Position numbers and translations under genes: made by a program. A DNA stretch of 59,723 nt from an uncultured Eubacteriales bacterium (GTDB taxonomy: Bacteria > Bacillota > Clostridia > Peptostreptococcales > Anaerovoracaceae). Location of the stretch: contig USBT01000004.1 in assembly GCA_900553025.1 (NCBI GenBank), positions 1 through 59,723 on the forward strand, in the 5' to 3' direction. Below the pieces are notes generated by a model that worked only from the letters and a program-made list of their open reading frames with translations, was not told the origin of the DNA and made no database searches. Below are positions 26,911-35,480 of this stretch, in pieces (positions within the stretch are counted from its first letter, which is position 1; the number at the start of each line of letters is the position of its first letter).

Positions 26911-27007
26911 AGTAAATCCTAATAATTCTAGTTGTTCTGCAATAAATGTATTGTAATCTGTATTGCAGTTGAGTTATTTTGTATTTTCAACTTATTAAAA
27001 TCATCTA

Positions 27008-28090
27008 TCAAATTAATACTTCCCATTTTCCGTATCGCTTTCCACTTTCACGTCGGATATAGTTTTTATCCTGCAGAGATTTCATAATTCGCTTTATGGT
27101 GCTGAGAGATTTTCCAGTAGCTTCAACAAGTTCTTGCTGTTTGATATTCGGATTTTTTGCAATCAATTCTAAAATCGCCACTTCCTCTAAAATGCAGTCC
27201 AAAGTGTCAAATTAAGACTTTGAAACTTTAGAGTTGACACTTTGGAGATTGCTTCCGTTCACATAGTCAATGTGCATATATCTGTTTTTCAACTCATAAT
27301 GCGTATCTAACAAAAGATTTGAAAAGAACAATTCCAAAAACTTAGTCGTGGAATGAACGCCTTTTTGCAGGTTGTTGTAATTTGCACGAACCAAAGCGTT
27401 TCGGAAATACCAAGAATTTTTCTCGAATGCATCATTGTTTACACTAAAGCCGAATGTTTTCATATATTTTATCATAAACACAGCGGTGGCTCTTGTGTTA
27501 CCCTCGCCGAAAGGATGAATCTGCCAAATATCCGATGCAAATTTTTCAAGGTGTTTTATCGATGCTTCCACCGACATTCCCTCATAGGAAAACTACTTTT
27601 CTGTGGCAAAATCATAATCCAAAGTATCTTTTATACTGTTAAAATCTGCATAGATAACTGTTTCGCCGTTCAGTATCTATTCCTTTTTGGAAATGTTATA
27701 CTGACGAATTTGTCCAGCGTGGTCAAATACGCCTTCAAACAATCTGCGGTGAATGGTAATCCATTCAGCAGGAGAAAACTGAAACGCTTTTTCACCCAAC
27801 AGCTTTGTGATCCTCGCCGAAACGATATCAGCTTCTTTTGTTTCGTTTTCCGTTTCGGTTCTTACGGTACGCTGTTCATAATAGCTGTGAATACGCTCTT
27901 GTGCCTCGTCAATTGTGATTTTGCCTTCGATATGCTCCTTGGCTGTATCCAGCAAATATTCGGAGGTGTTCAAGCCGTCAACAGCCTGCAAGCCGATGGC
28001 CGTTTGCCACGCTTCACTCCTTTCGGCTCTGTCAGGCTCGCCCTGCCTTATATATTTTTCAAGTTCAAATTGCCAATTTTTATCGGGCAT
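27008..28090 (-). pseudogene. Fic-family protein with C-terminal winged helix, broken by three in-frame stops
   Basis: One uninterrupted frame of about 360 codons contains only three stops: TAG after NISKKE (27677), TAG before FSYEGMSVEA (about 27593) and TAA after KVSKS (27212). Parts in order are an N-terminal helical segment with AIGLQAVDGL (a possible Fic-inhibiting helix), a Fic core with HPFGEGNTRA in place of HxFx(D/E)GNGRxxR, the LVRANYNN segment, and a C-terminal winged helix (EEVAILELIAKNPNIKQQEL). No frameshift is seen, so decay is recent. It begins 16 bases after the intact fic gene and was probably co-transcribed with it. Confidence 0.85.
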
Positions 28091-28106
28091 ATTTGTACCT
28101 CATTTC

Positions 28107-28712
28107 TTACAATTTTTCCGTCTTAAAGGTCGTATATCCCTCATAATAATAACTATGGTCAATACCCTTCATATAAATATCTCGGCTATCGATTTCATCG
28201 GTAAGCGCACCTTTCAGCAATACTTTAATCTCCACATCTTTAATCGGACTGCGTTCCATTGCGAGTAAGTAGTCCTCTTTATCCACCTTGCTCCAGTCCA
28301 CCACTTTTCCGATTTCATTTTTCAAGATATGGTCGAGCCAAATACGAGTGCTTCGGCCGTTTCCCTCACGAAACGGATGGGCTATATTCATCTCAACATA
28401 TTTCTCAACAATCTCTTCAAAGTTTGGCTGTGGCATTTCATCAATGTTTTTAAGTGCATCTTGTAAATACATGGTAGGTGCACATCGGAAATTTCCCTTT
28501 GCCATGTTTACTGTCCGAATATTCCCAGCCAAATCATATATATCTTCAAACAGATACTCATGAATTTTCTGTAAGGTAGAAAATTTGCCCGCAGGAAGAG
28601 AATCAAGCATACCGTTTTCAAACAACTTTACAGCTTTTCCCTTACTGATGCGTTCTTCTTCACGTGCAATGTCTACAGAACTTGTAAGTCCTAATTTATT
28701 TTCAAGTGCCAT
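28107..28712 (-). CDS. fic: Fic protein, self-inhibited (class III) AMP-transferase
   Basis: A 201-residue Fic-domain enzyme, expected to transfer AMP from ATP to hydroxyl groups of target proteins. The active loop HPFREGNGR (112-120) matches HPFx(D/E)GNGRxxR completely with STR after it. The C-terminal SYYYEG (187-192) fits the inhibitory (S/T)xxxE(G/N) motif that class III Fic proteins carry at their C-terminus, at nearly the same residue number as in the Neisseria enzyme. GGAGGT lies five bases before the ATG. Its target is unknown. A toxin-like or regulatory role is family inference. Confidence 0.9.
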   Translation of the reverse strand: MALENKLGLTSSVDIAREEERISKGKAVKLFENGMLDSLPAGKFSTLQKIHEYLFEDIYDLAGNIRTVNMAKGNFRCAPTMYLQDALKNIDEMPQPNFEEIVEKYVEMNIAHPFREGNGRSTRIWLDHILKNEIGKVVDWSKVDKEDYLLAMERSPIKDVEIKVLLKGALTDEIDSRDIYMKGIDHSYYYEGYTTFKTEKL

Positions 28713-28769
28713 ATCGCACCTCCAAAATAACCTTCTGTAAGTAACTCAATTAAGTTTCCATGTATAATT

Positions 28770-28797
28770 AAAGACCGTTGATATTCCAACGGTCTTT
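28770..28797 (+). terminator. Hairpin terminator beside the left attachment site
   Basis: AAAGACCGTTG pairs with CAACGGTCTTT around ATATTC, followed by TT. It probably is the original terminator of tRNA-Ser, displaced by integration, but may also act for other transcripts. Confidence 0.6.
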
Positions 28798-28802
28798 TTG
28801 CA

Positions 28803-28831
28803 TTTGGCGGAGAGTCAGGGATTCGAACCCT
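28803..28831. repeat. Left attachment site (duplicate of tRNA-Ser 3' end)
   Basis: Identical to 36320-36348 and covers the T-arm to CCA of tRNA-Ser. Beyond it, sequence similarity extends upstream through TCTTTTTG with two mismatches. Confidence 0.88.
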
Positions 28832-28943
28832 TTAACCCTCTTTTTAACGCTTTTTAGGCGTTGTTATATTTCGCCTACAGCCGTTGAAATTTCAATGATT
28901 GTTTATTATTTGCCTTTAATACGTTTTATACGATTTTAACGGC

Positions 28944-28979
28944 GTTGTTGTCACGGTTGTTGTCAAAATTGTTGTCAAA
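28944..28979. repeat. Left integrase arm-type repeats
   Basis: TTGTTGTCA occurs three times here. A 24-bp stretch (28956-28979, core TTGTCAAAATTGTTGTC) recurs exactly at 36232-36255 in the same orientation near the right end. The position between the att site and int fits integrase arm binding. Confidence 0.65.
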
Positions 28980-28996
28980 AATAATGCCTGTAACCG

Positions 28997-30091
28997 TTAT
29001 ATATCAAGCGTTCTAAAGAACCCTTGTAATTTATTTTGTGATTCTCTAATCATATCATCGGTAATGGTTGCGTATCTGTCAAGGGTAAATGCGGGTGTTG
29101 CGTGTCCTAAATTATTTTGTACACTCTTAAAGTTATCACCCGCCCTTAAGGCGTTAACCGCATATGTATGGCGTAAATCATGCAATGTTGCGTTTTCAAT
29201 TCCCGACTTTTTCACACATTCCCTAAATACTGTTCCGATGTTTGATATACTGAAATGCTCACCTATCTCATTATGAAAAATAAACTCTGATTCATCATTT
29301 GACTTTAAGCCGTCAATCAGTTCTATTGCCACATTAGGCAGTGCAACAGTCCTTGACTTTCCACCCTTTGGTGTTATAAAGGTATATTCACCGTTAATCA
29401 TCTGTAATTGCCTGTATATACTAAGATAACCCGCTTCACGCTTATAACAATCCCATGTTAAACCTAAAAGTTCACCACGTCTTAAACCTGTAAATAGTGC
29501 CAACCTGTAAAAATCATAATATCTAGTATTTTTTAATTCTCGAAACAGTACTTTTATTTCCTCATCACTCAACGCCCTTATTTTAGGCTTTGCGACTTTA
29601 GGGAGCGACACAGCACCGCAAGGATTCTTTTTTATATACATGAGTTCAGCCGCCTTGTTTAAGGCTTTATTAAGCACGCCATAAATGTTTTTGATTGTCT
29701 TGGGGCTAACAGTTAGGTTGTTAATAAAAGATTGTATATCATACGTATTTAGTGCTTGCAGCGGAACATTGTTTAATTCACGCAATATATGCTTTTCAAT
29801 TATTGTTTTGTATGAACTTAATGTTAACGGCTTTAAATGAACGCAATATGTATCAAGCCATATATTAAGCCATAATTCAACAGTCATATCTGACGGCTTA
29901 ACATACTCACCCGCTGCAACCTCGCTTTTTAATGTACTGATTTTATTCATTACATCTTTTTGAGTCTTGCCATAAATGAATTTACGAATTGCCTTGCCTG
30001 TAGTTCTATCTATGCCAAGCGTTACAGCACCAACCCAACGACCATCAGCACGCTTGCAAATTGTACCCTCTCCATTTGCTCGTCTAGCCAC
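28997..30091 (-). CDS. int: Tyrosine recombinase (phage-type integrase)
   Basis: A 364-residue site-specific recombinase. An N-terminal arm-binding region (GTICKRADGRWVGAV) and a core-binding helical domain (about 70-160) precede the catalytic domain. The catalytic residues are visible as R204 (GLRRGE), H304 and R307 (HDLRH), H330 (LGHATPAF) and Y340. The gene abuts the left attachment site, as usual for tRNA-targeting elements, and should mediate integration into and excision from tRNA-Ser. It carries two CCGCTGCA motifs. Confidence 0.95.
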   Translation of the reverse strand: MARRANGEGTICKRADGRWVGAVTLGIDRTTGKAIRKFIYGKTQKDVMNKISTLKSEVAAGEYVKPSDMTVELWLNIWLDTYCVHLKPLTLSSYKTIIEKHILRELNNVPLQALNTYDIQSFINNLTVSPKTIKNIYGVLNKALNKAAELMYIKKNPCGAVSLPKVAKPKIRALSDEEIKVLFRELKNTRYYDFYRLALFTGLRRGELLGLTWDCYKREAGYLSIYRQLQMINGEYTFITPKGGKSRTVALPNVAIELIDGLKSNDESEFIFHNEIGEHFSISNIGTVFRECVKKSGIENATLHDLRHTYAVNALRAGDNFKSVQNNLGHATPAFTLDRYATITDDMIRESQNKLQGFFRTLDI

Positions 30092-30111
30092 AATAACACC
30101 TCACAATAATA

Positions 30112-30657
30112 TTAAAAAGGGTTTATAAGATTTCCGCCATTCTGCGAAAATTCTCTTATTTGTTTTTCGTGCCACAATTCCAATAGTTCCGAGTCTATGC
30201 CGCTTTCATTTCTGAATGCTTTTGTTATATCCTCTAATTTTAGAATATAGTCAAATAACAATTTGTCATTAAAACTTATCCCTATTCGGTCTTCACCATC
30301 TGGATAAGTCGGATATATATGTTCAATAGATAAATCAAGAAACTCATTTTTGAACATAGAAAAAATAAAATCCATAACATCAGTGTAATACTTTAAATCT
30401 TTTACATTTCCACGTTCGTTTGAATTTCCACATATCCAGTCAAGCGATACATTATAAGTCTTTGACAAAGCAATTAGAGTGTTAATTGGTGGCAATGTTT
30501 TGCCTTTTTCGTATGATGACAATGTGCCTTGCTTTATCTCAATATTAAAAAGTTCTTTTATTTTTTCGGATATTTCTTTTTGTGTTTTGCCTTGCTCTCG
30601 TCTTATCTCACTCAAACGTTTACCGACAATTACCCTTATATCGTCCTGTTTTTCCAT
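30112..30657 (-). CDS. XRE-type repressor (CI-like)
   Basis: A 181-residue regulator with an N-terminal helix-turn-helix (GKTQKEISEKI to IKQGTLSSYEKGK), then a NVSLDWICG segment seen in phage repressors, and an acidic C-terminal domain without a recognisable peptidase motif. The ATG at 30657 has AAGGAG six bases upstream; the longer frame start lacks one. It lies 20 bp from int and is divergent from the Cro-like gene, so it probably keeps the element quiet. Confidence 0.85.
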   Translation of the reverse strand: MEKQDDIRVIVGKRLSEIRREQGKTQKEISEKIKELFNIEIKQGTLSSYEKGKTLPPINTLIALSKTYNVSLDWICGNSNERGNVKDLKYYTDVMDFIFSMFKNEFLDLSIEHIYPTYPDGEDRIGISFNDKLLFDYILKLEDITKAFRNESGIDSELLELWHEKQIREFSQNGGNLINPF

Positions 30658-30678
30658 TGCCAACTCCTTTTTTATCAT

Positions 30679-30808
30679 TTAAATATATAATACAACCAAA
30701 AGAACAAAAAAGCAATTTAAATATTTTTTAAATTATACTATCATTTTTCTATTTTAAATGGTATAATATGATTAAACAAGATTTTGAGATTTACGGAGGA
30801 ATTGAAGC
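30679..30808. promoter_or_regulatory. Divergent control region with repeated TTTAAAT
   Basis: TTTAAAT-type boxes recur at about 30680, 30716, 30727 and 30752 between the repressor and the Cro-like gene. TATAAT at about 30764 serves the rightward genes and GGAGG precedes the ATG at 30809. The layout is that of a phage-type switch. Confidence 0.5.
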
Positions 30809-30994
30809 ATGAAAATTGATAGAAACAAATTAGAGTTAGCAAGGGCAAAAAAAATGATAAGAGTTAGTGACATTGTAAAAGAAACTGGCGTAAATTATAG
30901 CACACTAGCAAAAGATGACATTAGCCCTATTCCATTAGGTAAAATTGCAAGGTTTCTAGATGTTGAAGTTGAAGAACTGTTGAAAGAGGAATAG
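30809..30994 (+). CDS. Small Cro-like helix-turn-helix protein
   Basis: A 61-residue protein that is essentially one HTH domain: LARAKKMIRVSDIVKETGVNYSTL, then IPLGKIARFLDVEVEELL. The fold matches XRE/HTH_26 proteins. It is the first rightward gene after the divergent control region, where lysogeny modules place Cro. Confidence 0.8.
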   Translation: MKIDRNKLELARAKKMIRVSDIVKETGVNYSTLAKDDISPIPLGKIARFLDVEVEELLKEE

Positions 30995-30997
30995 AAA

Positions 30998-31192
30998 ATG
31001 ATTAAGAGTAAAGTGTATAACGTAAATGACATTAAGGAACTTTTGGGCATAGGCAATAACAAAGCCTACGAGTTAATGAAATGCGACAGTTTCCCATCGT
31101 TTAACATTGGTAATAGATGGCTTGTGCCAATAGATAGGTTCGATGAATGGCTAATGAATCAAGACAAAGGAAAGAGAGGGCAAGCGGGCTGA
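30998..31192 (+). CDS. Excisionase-like HTH_17 protein
   Basis: A 64-residue protein with a MerR-like winged helix (VNDIKELLGIGNNKAYELM) and the closing RWLVPIDRFDEWL typical of the excisionase/HTH_17 family. It follows the Cro-like gene by three bases. It could bias the integrase toward excision; a plain regulator is the alternative. Confidence 0.78.
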   Translation: MIKSKVYNVNDIKELLGIGNNKAYELMKCDSFPSFNIGNRWLVPIDRFDEWLMNQDKGKRGQAG

Positions 31193-31322
31193 TTGTTAGC
31201 CTATAACAGACCCGCTGCAAAGACCAAAAAAACAAATGCTTAGAAATTGCACTTAAATATAATTCAAGCATTGCAGCGGCTTAGGCTTAGAAAAAACAGC
31301 AGTCTGTTTTGTGGTGTTAAAA

Positions 31323-31697
31323 ATGGATATAATCAAAAAGTATGGCATTAGTATTGACGAGTCGATAGAGTCTAAATTGCTATTTTTCAAATTCCCTAAA
31401 AAACTAATAGACGACCCTACCTATAGAAAACTATCATCAGACGCTAAAATATTATATATGGCGTTTCTTTATAGAGCGTTTGCCTCCGCAGATAGTGTTG
31501 ACTTTGTCGATGATGACAATTTTGCATATATATATTTTACAATAGACGAAATGATGGAAACAGTGCCAAGAAAAAAAAGTAAAATATTAAAAATACTTAA
31601 TGAATTAGAGGTGTATGGGCTTATCTATAGAGAGCGGCGTGGTCAAGGGCGTGCCAACAGAATATATGTATTAAAAGGCAAATTATTCAATGAATAG
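31323..31697 (+). CDS. RepA_N-type replication initiator, N-terminal domain only
   Basis: About 124 residues matching the N-terminal winged-helix domain of RepA_N initiators: FFKFPKKLIDDPTYRKLSSDAKILYMAFLYRA, a FTIDEMMETVPRKKSKI recognition region, then YGLIYRERRGQGRANRIYVL. Full-length initiators have a further 150 or more residues, absent here. It may be a minimal initiator or a regulator. ATG 31323 or GTG 31311 could be the start; neither has a strong ribosome site. The repeat-rich DNA at 33.2-35 kb could be its origin (inference). Confidence 0.75.
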   Translation: MDIIKKYGISIDESIESKLLFFKFPKKLIDDPTYRKLSSDAKILYMAFLYRAFASADSVDFVDDDNFAYIYFTIDEMMETVPRKKSKILKILNELEVYGLIYRERRGQGRANRIYVLKGKLFNE

Positions 31698-31818
31698 ATA
31701 TAGTTTATATGCAGCGGCTTCGGTTATGAGTGCCGCTGTTTTCTTTTTGCCCGCTGCACTCTTTTTAGTCTTATTCATCTTGCTATATTTCAAAAGAGAA
31801 TGTGCAGCGGATATATAA
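31690..31818 (+). CDS. 42-residue membrane miniprotein overlapping the rep gene
   Basis: The ATG at 31690 lies inside the last codons of the RepA_N gene. The 42-residue frame has an Ala-rich start (LYAAASVMSAAV), a hydrophobic helix (FFLPAALFLVLFILLYF) and a KRE basic flank, ending at TAA 31816. Three CCGCTGCA motifs lie in it and encode Ala pairs. The overlap suggests coupled translation. It could be a holin-like or regulatory peptide, or chance. Confidence 0.4.
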   Translation: MNRYSLYAAASVMSAAVFFLPAALFLVLFILLYFKRECAADI

Positions 31819-32394
31819 AAATAATTGAGGTGTTGGCAAAGACACTTTTACATATAGGATTCAATTCTGTTGGCTTTACGTCCTTAAATGTAATTATACC
31901 CCTCTATGTGCTAAATTTCACGCATTTTTTAAATTACCGCCCTATTTTGACCCTCTATTCTTCGATTCAAGCGATTTTATTTCTAAAAAGGTGTCATTAT
32001 ACCTGTAATACAATTAAAACGCTTGTATGCGATATATAAGCCTCATTTGAGCAAACAATAACAATGTGCAATCTTAATTGTATTTTAGTTGTTAATTGCT
32101 GCTTATAACTCTTTACAGTTAGCATGTTGGATATTCTATGCTCTTATATAAGCCAAGCCGCTGCAGCGGATAACTTAAACAGAATAATTTAAGTTGTCAG
32201 TTAGTTGTTAAAATACATTTTTTCTGCTGTTCGTTAGTGGTTAAAACATTATTTTTTCACATTCTATTCTTAAAATCAATCAGAAAAAGTGGGGCGTGGT
32301 AACCCCCTAGCCCCTGCCTCCGGAGTTCACGCCGTCACTGCGAATATTTTCTCATGAAATAAGCCGCTGCATTAGCAAGTTAAAAGACAATAAC
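31819..32394. other. Gene-free stretch with palindromic motif copies
   Basis: No convincing coding region. It contains the palindrome CCGCTGCAGCGG at 32158 and CCGCTGCA at 32364, plus a GC-rich patch near 32291-32340 next to AT-rich flanks. Confidence 0.5.
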
Positions 32395-33159
32395 TTAATT
32401 ATTGTAATTGCGATTATATTTAAGCCATCTGTCAAGTTCATAAATTGCTATATATTCAACCGATGATGTAAATGTGTTTTGAAAACGTCTTAGGCTTGTT
32501 TGAAAATATCTGTAATTTAGATCATATTCCCTTAATCTTCGTCCGCCGTCTTTAGTCAAGTATCTTTTTAGGTGAAATAGCCCTTGCTTATAACAGTTAT
32601 AGCCGTTTTCAATTCCTAAATGCCTAGCTGCTGCAATTATGCTTGTATCGCTTGACATTATGTATCTAAAAAGTTTTCGTTCCTGGTGATTCTCTAATGC
32701 CTCTATTGCCTCTAAAAGCAATTTTCTAACACTTTGCCAATAGTCAGCCTCTTCAAAATTATCAAACATTGCCGCTGCAGCGGGATCAATTATTGTATCT
32801 CCTAGCATTGTATCTTCATCATCTTTGTATGCTCTAACATCAAGGCTTATTGCGTGGTGTATTGGCTCGTTTTTCGTTCTAGTTGTTTTTCTGCCTAAAC
32901 ACTCATCAAACGCACTCATTAAGTGAAATTTTAAGTAACCTAAAAATGTCATTCCCTTAGAATCATCATAAGATTTAACCGCATTGATTAAGGCAAAATA
33001 TCCCGACTGATAGAGATCATCTGCTATATCTTTGTTATTTATTGCAGCGGCTCGCTCATCTGCTTTTAATCTTATAAATTTCTCTACTTGCTCCCATAGT
33101 GCAAGCGTTAATTCTTTGTTACCGTTTTGAATCTCTTTTACTAACTGTTCATTGCTCAT
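32395..33159 (-). CDS. Sigma-70 region 2-like protein of a mobile element
   Basis: A 254-residue protein. Residues about 45-95 (IADDLYQSGYFALINAVKSYDDSKG, then FLGYLKFHLMSAF) match sigma factor region 2, which binds RNA polymerase and the -10 element. A long helical middle and a C-terminal HTH-like part (TSIIAAARHLGIENGYNCY) follow. Comparable proteins occur in conjugative and phage-related elements of Clostridia. It may direct transcription of element genes or act as a packaging/late regulator; not established. The palindrome at 32772 lies inside the gene. Confidence 0.72.
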   Translation of the reverse strand: MSNEQLVKEIQNGNKELTLALWEQVEKFIRLKADERAAAINNKDIADDLYQSGYFALINAVKSYDDSKGMTFLGYLKFHLMSAFDECLGRKTTRTKNEPIHHAISLDVRAYKDDEDTMLGDTIIDPAAAAMFDNFEEADYWQSVRKLLLEAIEALENHQERKLFRYIMSSDTSIIAAARHLGIENGYNCYKQGLFHLKRYLTKDGGRRLREYDLNYRYFQTSLRRFQNTFTSSVEYIAIYELDRWLKYNRNYNN

Positions 33160-33492
33160 TCAAAAACCCTCTTAGTGATACATGACTAATATGCCCCTAA
33201 TTCGTGCCTAATTTCAATTCTAACGGTTTTTTATGTAATTGTCGATACATATTGCCTAAAACGTTTTAAAACTCTCATAACGAATAATACGGCTTTTAAC
33301 GATATTTTGATTTGTTAGGTGTTTTTTTGTAAACCTCTAGAAGTGTTTTTTACAACCACTAATTAAAAGCATTAAATTTAGATTGTCATTAACTTAGTTT
33401 TAGAGATTAAGCAAAAAGAAAAAAAGAAAAAACGCGGTCCCCCAGTGGGGGGGGACCTCAGAAGAGGGGGGTATTCTTAGTCTTCTTGTTCA

Positions 33493-33520
33493 CTCTAGTT
33501 ATGTATCTCTAGTTATGTAT
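33493..33520. repeat. 14-bp direct repeat (CTCTAGTTATGTAT), two copies
   Basis: Two adjacent CTCTAGTTATGTAT-type units, then a degenerate third (TTCTAATTAGTG). The TCTAG core is shared with the 23-bp array that follows. Confidence 0.6.
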
Positions 33521-33540
33521 TTCTAATTAGTGTCTTTTTT

Positions 33541-33620
33541 ACACACCTCTAGAAGTTTTTTTTACACACCTCTAGAAGTTTTTTTTACACACCTCTAGAA
33601 GTTTTTTTTACACACCTATT
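33541..33620. repeat. 23-bp tandem repeat, three copies plus a partial
   Basis: Units at 33541, 33564 and 33587 share ACACACCTCTAGAAG followed by a T8 run. A fourth begins at 33610 and diverges at CCTATT. A single related unit lies at about 33331-33350. The TCTAGA palindrome is at the centre. There are no spacers, so this is not CRISPR. Confidence 0.85.
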
Positions 33621-33846
33621 AGATAATTGCAACATTCTGCTAACTGCTTATTGCCTTAGTTGTAAAAGCCTTATAACCGCTGCAATCTCAACGTTTACAA
33701 GGGCTATGTGCATTGAATAAAGCCGTATTGCACAAAATCAATATAAGGGCAAACAAAGGGCAAACAAAAAATTGCAAAACGTAACAAACTAATAACAAAC
33801 TATAAGCGTTGGAATTTCAACATTATTTAAGCATTGCGGAGTTGAT

Positions 33847-33900
33847 GAGAACCAACCGAGAACCAACCGAGAACCAACTAAGAACCAACTCACAACCAAC
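33847..33900. repeat. 11-bp tandem repeat (AGAACCAACCG), five copies
   Basis: AACCAAC starts at 33850, 33861, 33872, 33883 and 33894, exactly one helical turn apart. It ends directly at the CCGCTGCAGCGG palindrome at 33907. Confidence 0.85.
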
Positions 33901-34646
33901 CTATAACCGCTGCAGCGGAAAAACTAACAAAGTAATTAACAAAGCAAAAAAATCTTGTAACTCTTGAAAATAGCGGACTATTCCAGTTCTAAAATGTAAA
34001 ACTAACAAAGCAATTAACAAACGAGTAACAAAGCAAATAGCGAAAAACGACAAAGCAAGTGACAAACCAAAAAAGTCTTGTAAGCCTTTGAAATAGTGAG
34101 TTATAGACATAGCAAGTTTTAAAAGTGACAAGCAAAGTGACAAGCAAAATATCCAATAGATGATCAATAAACTGTTTGAGAAAACTAAAAAAGCAAAACG
34201 AATTTTCAATAAAACCATCACGCTGAAAAAGTCTTATAACTATTGCAAATTAGGAGTTGCAGCAAATAGAACAGGAAACCTCATCGGGCAACCCATCGGG
34301 ATAGCCCACAAATAAACCTCACGCAACCCCACATTGAAACATCACACTAAATAGCAAACGAATAGAACCGCTGCAAATGGCATTTTATATATTGACAAAA
34401 TAGTAAAAAAAGTACAAAAAGATAAAAAATTGTAAAAAAGTATACAAAAGTATACAAAATTACACATTAAGCCCCGCCCAGTAGAATCAAAATTGTAACA
34501 AATAAAAACGACCGCACAAACCAAATGCACAGAAAAAACAAAATTATTGCAGCGGAACGCATATAAGAATTGACAATTTTGCACAAGCAAATATTTTCTT
34601 ATATCCCTTGCAAATACTGCGTTGTGGCAATAGTGAAATATAAATT

Positions 34647-34694
34647 GCACAAACGACTGCACAAACGACTGCACAAACGACTGCACAAACGACC
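34647..34694. repeat. 12-bp tandem repeat (GCACAAACGACT), four copies
   Basis: Exact copies at 34647, 34659 and 34671 and one with a final C at 34683. Single copies recur near 34719 and, degenerate, near 34512. Confidence 0.85.
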
Positions 34695-35037
34695 ATACAA
34701 GCCAGTATGCAACACACCGCACAAACGACTGCCCCCCCTATTAGGCTATTAGATTATTTAAGAATAAAGACCGACGAAATACCTAGAAATTGTACACGCC
34801 ACGCACACGTGAACCCCCTACCCTAAAGGAACAGTTATATAAATGAGCCCCTAAAATAGAGTAAATAACCGCTGCAAATTCCGCCTTAAAGGTTGATAAA
34901 AGAGTAAAAAAGAGTAAAAAATAATAAGAAATAGTAAAAAATAGTAAAAAAATATACTAAAAAACCCGCTAAAACGCTCTATTTTGCGTTCTAACAGGCT
35001 TTTTGCTCATTCCTATAATATTCAGTTATCAGATTAG

Positions 35038-35250
35038 TTATATCTCCGTTCCATCGTCAAATATAAACTTCATAGGCACATACTTTGCCCCCAGTGCCTC
35101 CGCTATCTGTTCTAGTTCTGATTCTGTAAATGTGTTTCTTTTTAGTTTTGAATTAACATTTTGCGGCGTTTGTCCTATCCGCCTTGACAGTTCGGACAGG
35201 CTTATATTTTTGTTAGCCGCTGCCATTCTTATTTTATTTTCTTGAGACAT
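35038..35250 (-). CDS. XRE-family HTH protein
   Basis: A 70-residue single-domain regulator: ISLSELSRRIGQTPQNVNSKLKRN, then LEQIAEALGAKYVPMKFIFDDG. The C-terminal beta end is typical of small phage HTH proteins. It follows a similar HTH gene by 14 bp; the two look like a duplicated pair. Confidence 0.8.
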   Translation of the reverse strand: MSQENKIRMAAANKNISLSELSRRIGQTPQNVNSKLKRNTFTESELEQIAEALGAKYVPMKFIFDDGTEI

Positions 35251-35264
35251 TATTTTTGCCCTCT

Positions 35265-35480
35265 CTATTCAGCTTTAAAATCTAACACAAGAACATAACC
35301 CATTACATCGAGGATTTTTTTTGCGTCTTCAAATCCAAAATTTTTCTTATTAAGCATTTTTGTTAATCCTTGCGGGGTAATATTTAGTTTTTCAGCAATT
35401 TCTCTTTGTGTTATCCCTTTTTCTAGCATCAATTTTTTAATTTCAATAATTACTTGCTCATTATTTTTATATACAATCAT
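35265..35480 (-). CDS. XRE-family HTH protein
   Basis: A 71-residue regulator with EKGITQREIAEKLNITPQGLTKML as the HTH and a closing MGYVLVLDFKAE. It is divergent from the 35638 gene. The 157-bp gap between them (35481-35637) carries a TATACTATAA box and the AT-rich boxes expected of a second control region. Confidence 0.8.
   Translation of the reverse strand: MIVYKNNEQVIIEIKKLMLEKGITQREIAEKLNITPQGLTKMLNKKNFGFEDAKKILDVMGYVLVLDFKAE

Larger units (their letters stand above)
33160..35037. other. 1.9-kb non-coding repeat mosaic, possible replication origin
   Basis: No frame has a convincing protein. The stretch contains several separate tandem arrays (listed apart), related blocks with AAAAAGTCTTGTAA near 33947, 34068 and 34225, poly-GTAAAAA tracts near 34381-34460 and 34901-34960, and six or so CCGCTGCA motifs. 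Iteron-like arrays beside a Rep-type gene point to a replication or partition region. Confidence 0.55.

Noticed and set aside
27593..27679. TAG codons in the Fic gene read as amino acids (recoding)
   Set aside because: A TAA stop also interrupts the same frame, no recoding machinery is visible, and the other genes use TAG as a normal stop.
27353..28126. A 257-residue plus-strand frame
   Set aside because: It lies entirely opposite the Fic pseudogene, whose motifs are clear on the minus strand; the plus frame shows no domain.
31800..32039. 79-residue plus-strand frame in the element
   Set aside because: No ribosome site, hydrophobic AT-driven composition, and no family resemblance.
33541..33620. 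Possible CRISPR array
   Set aside because: Units are directly tandem without spacers, and no cas gene is nearby.
34570..34752. A frame with repeated LHKR
   Set aside because: It is only the translation of the 12-bp tandem repeat array; no start signal.
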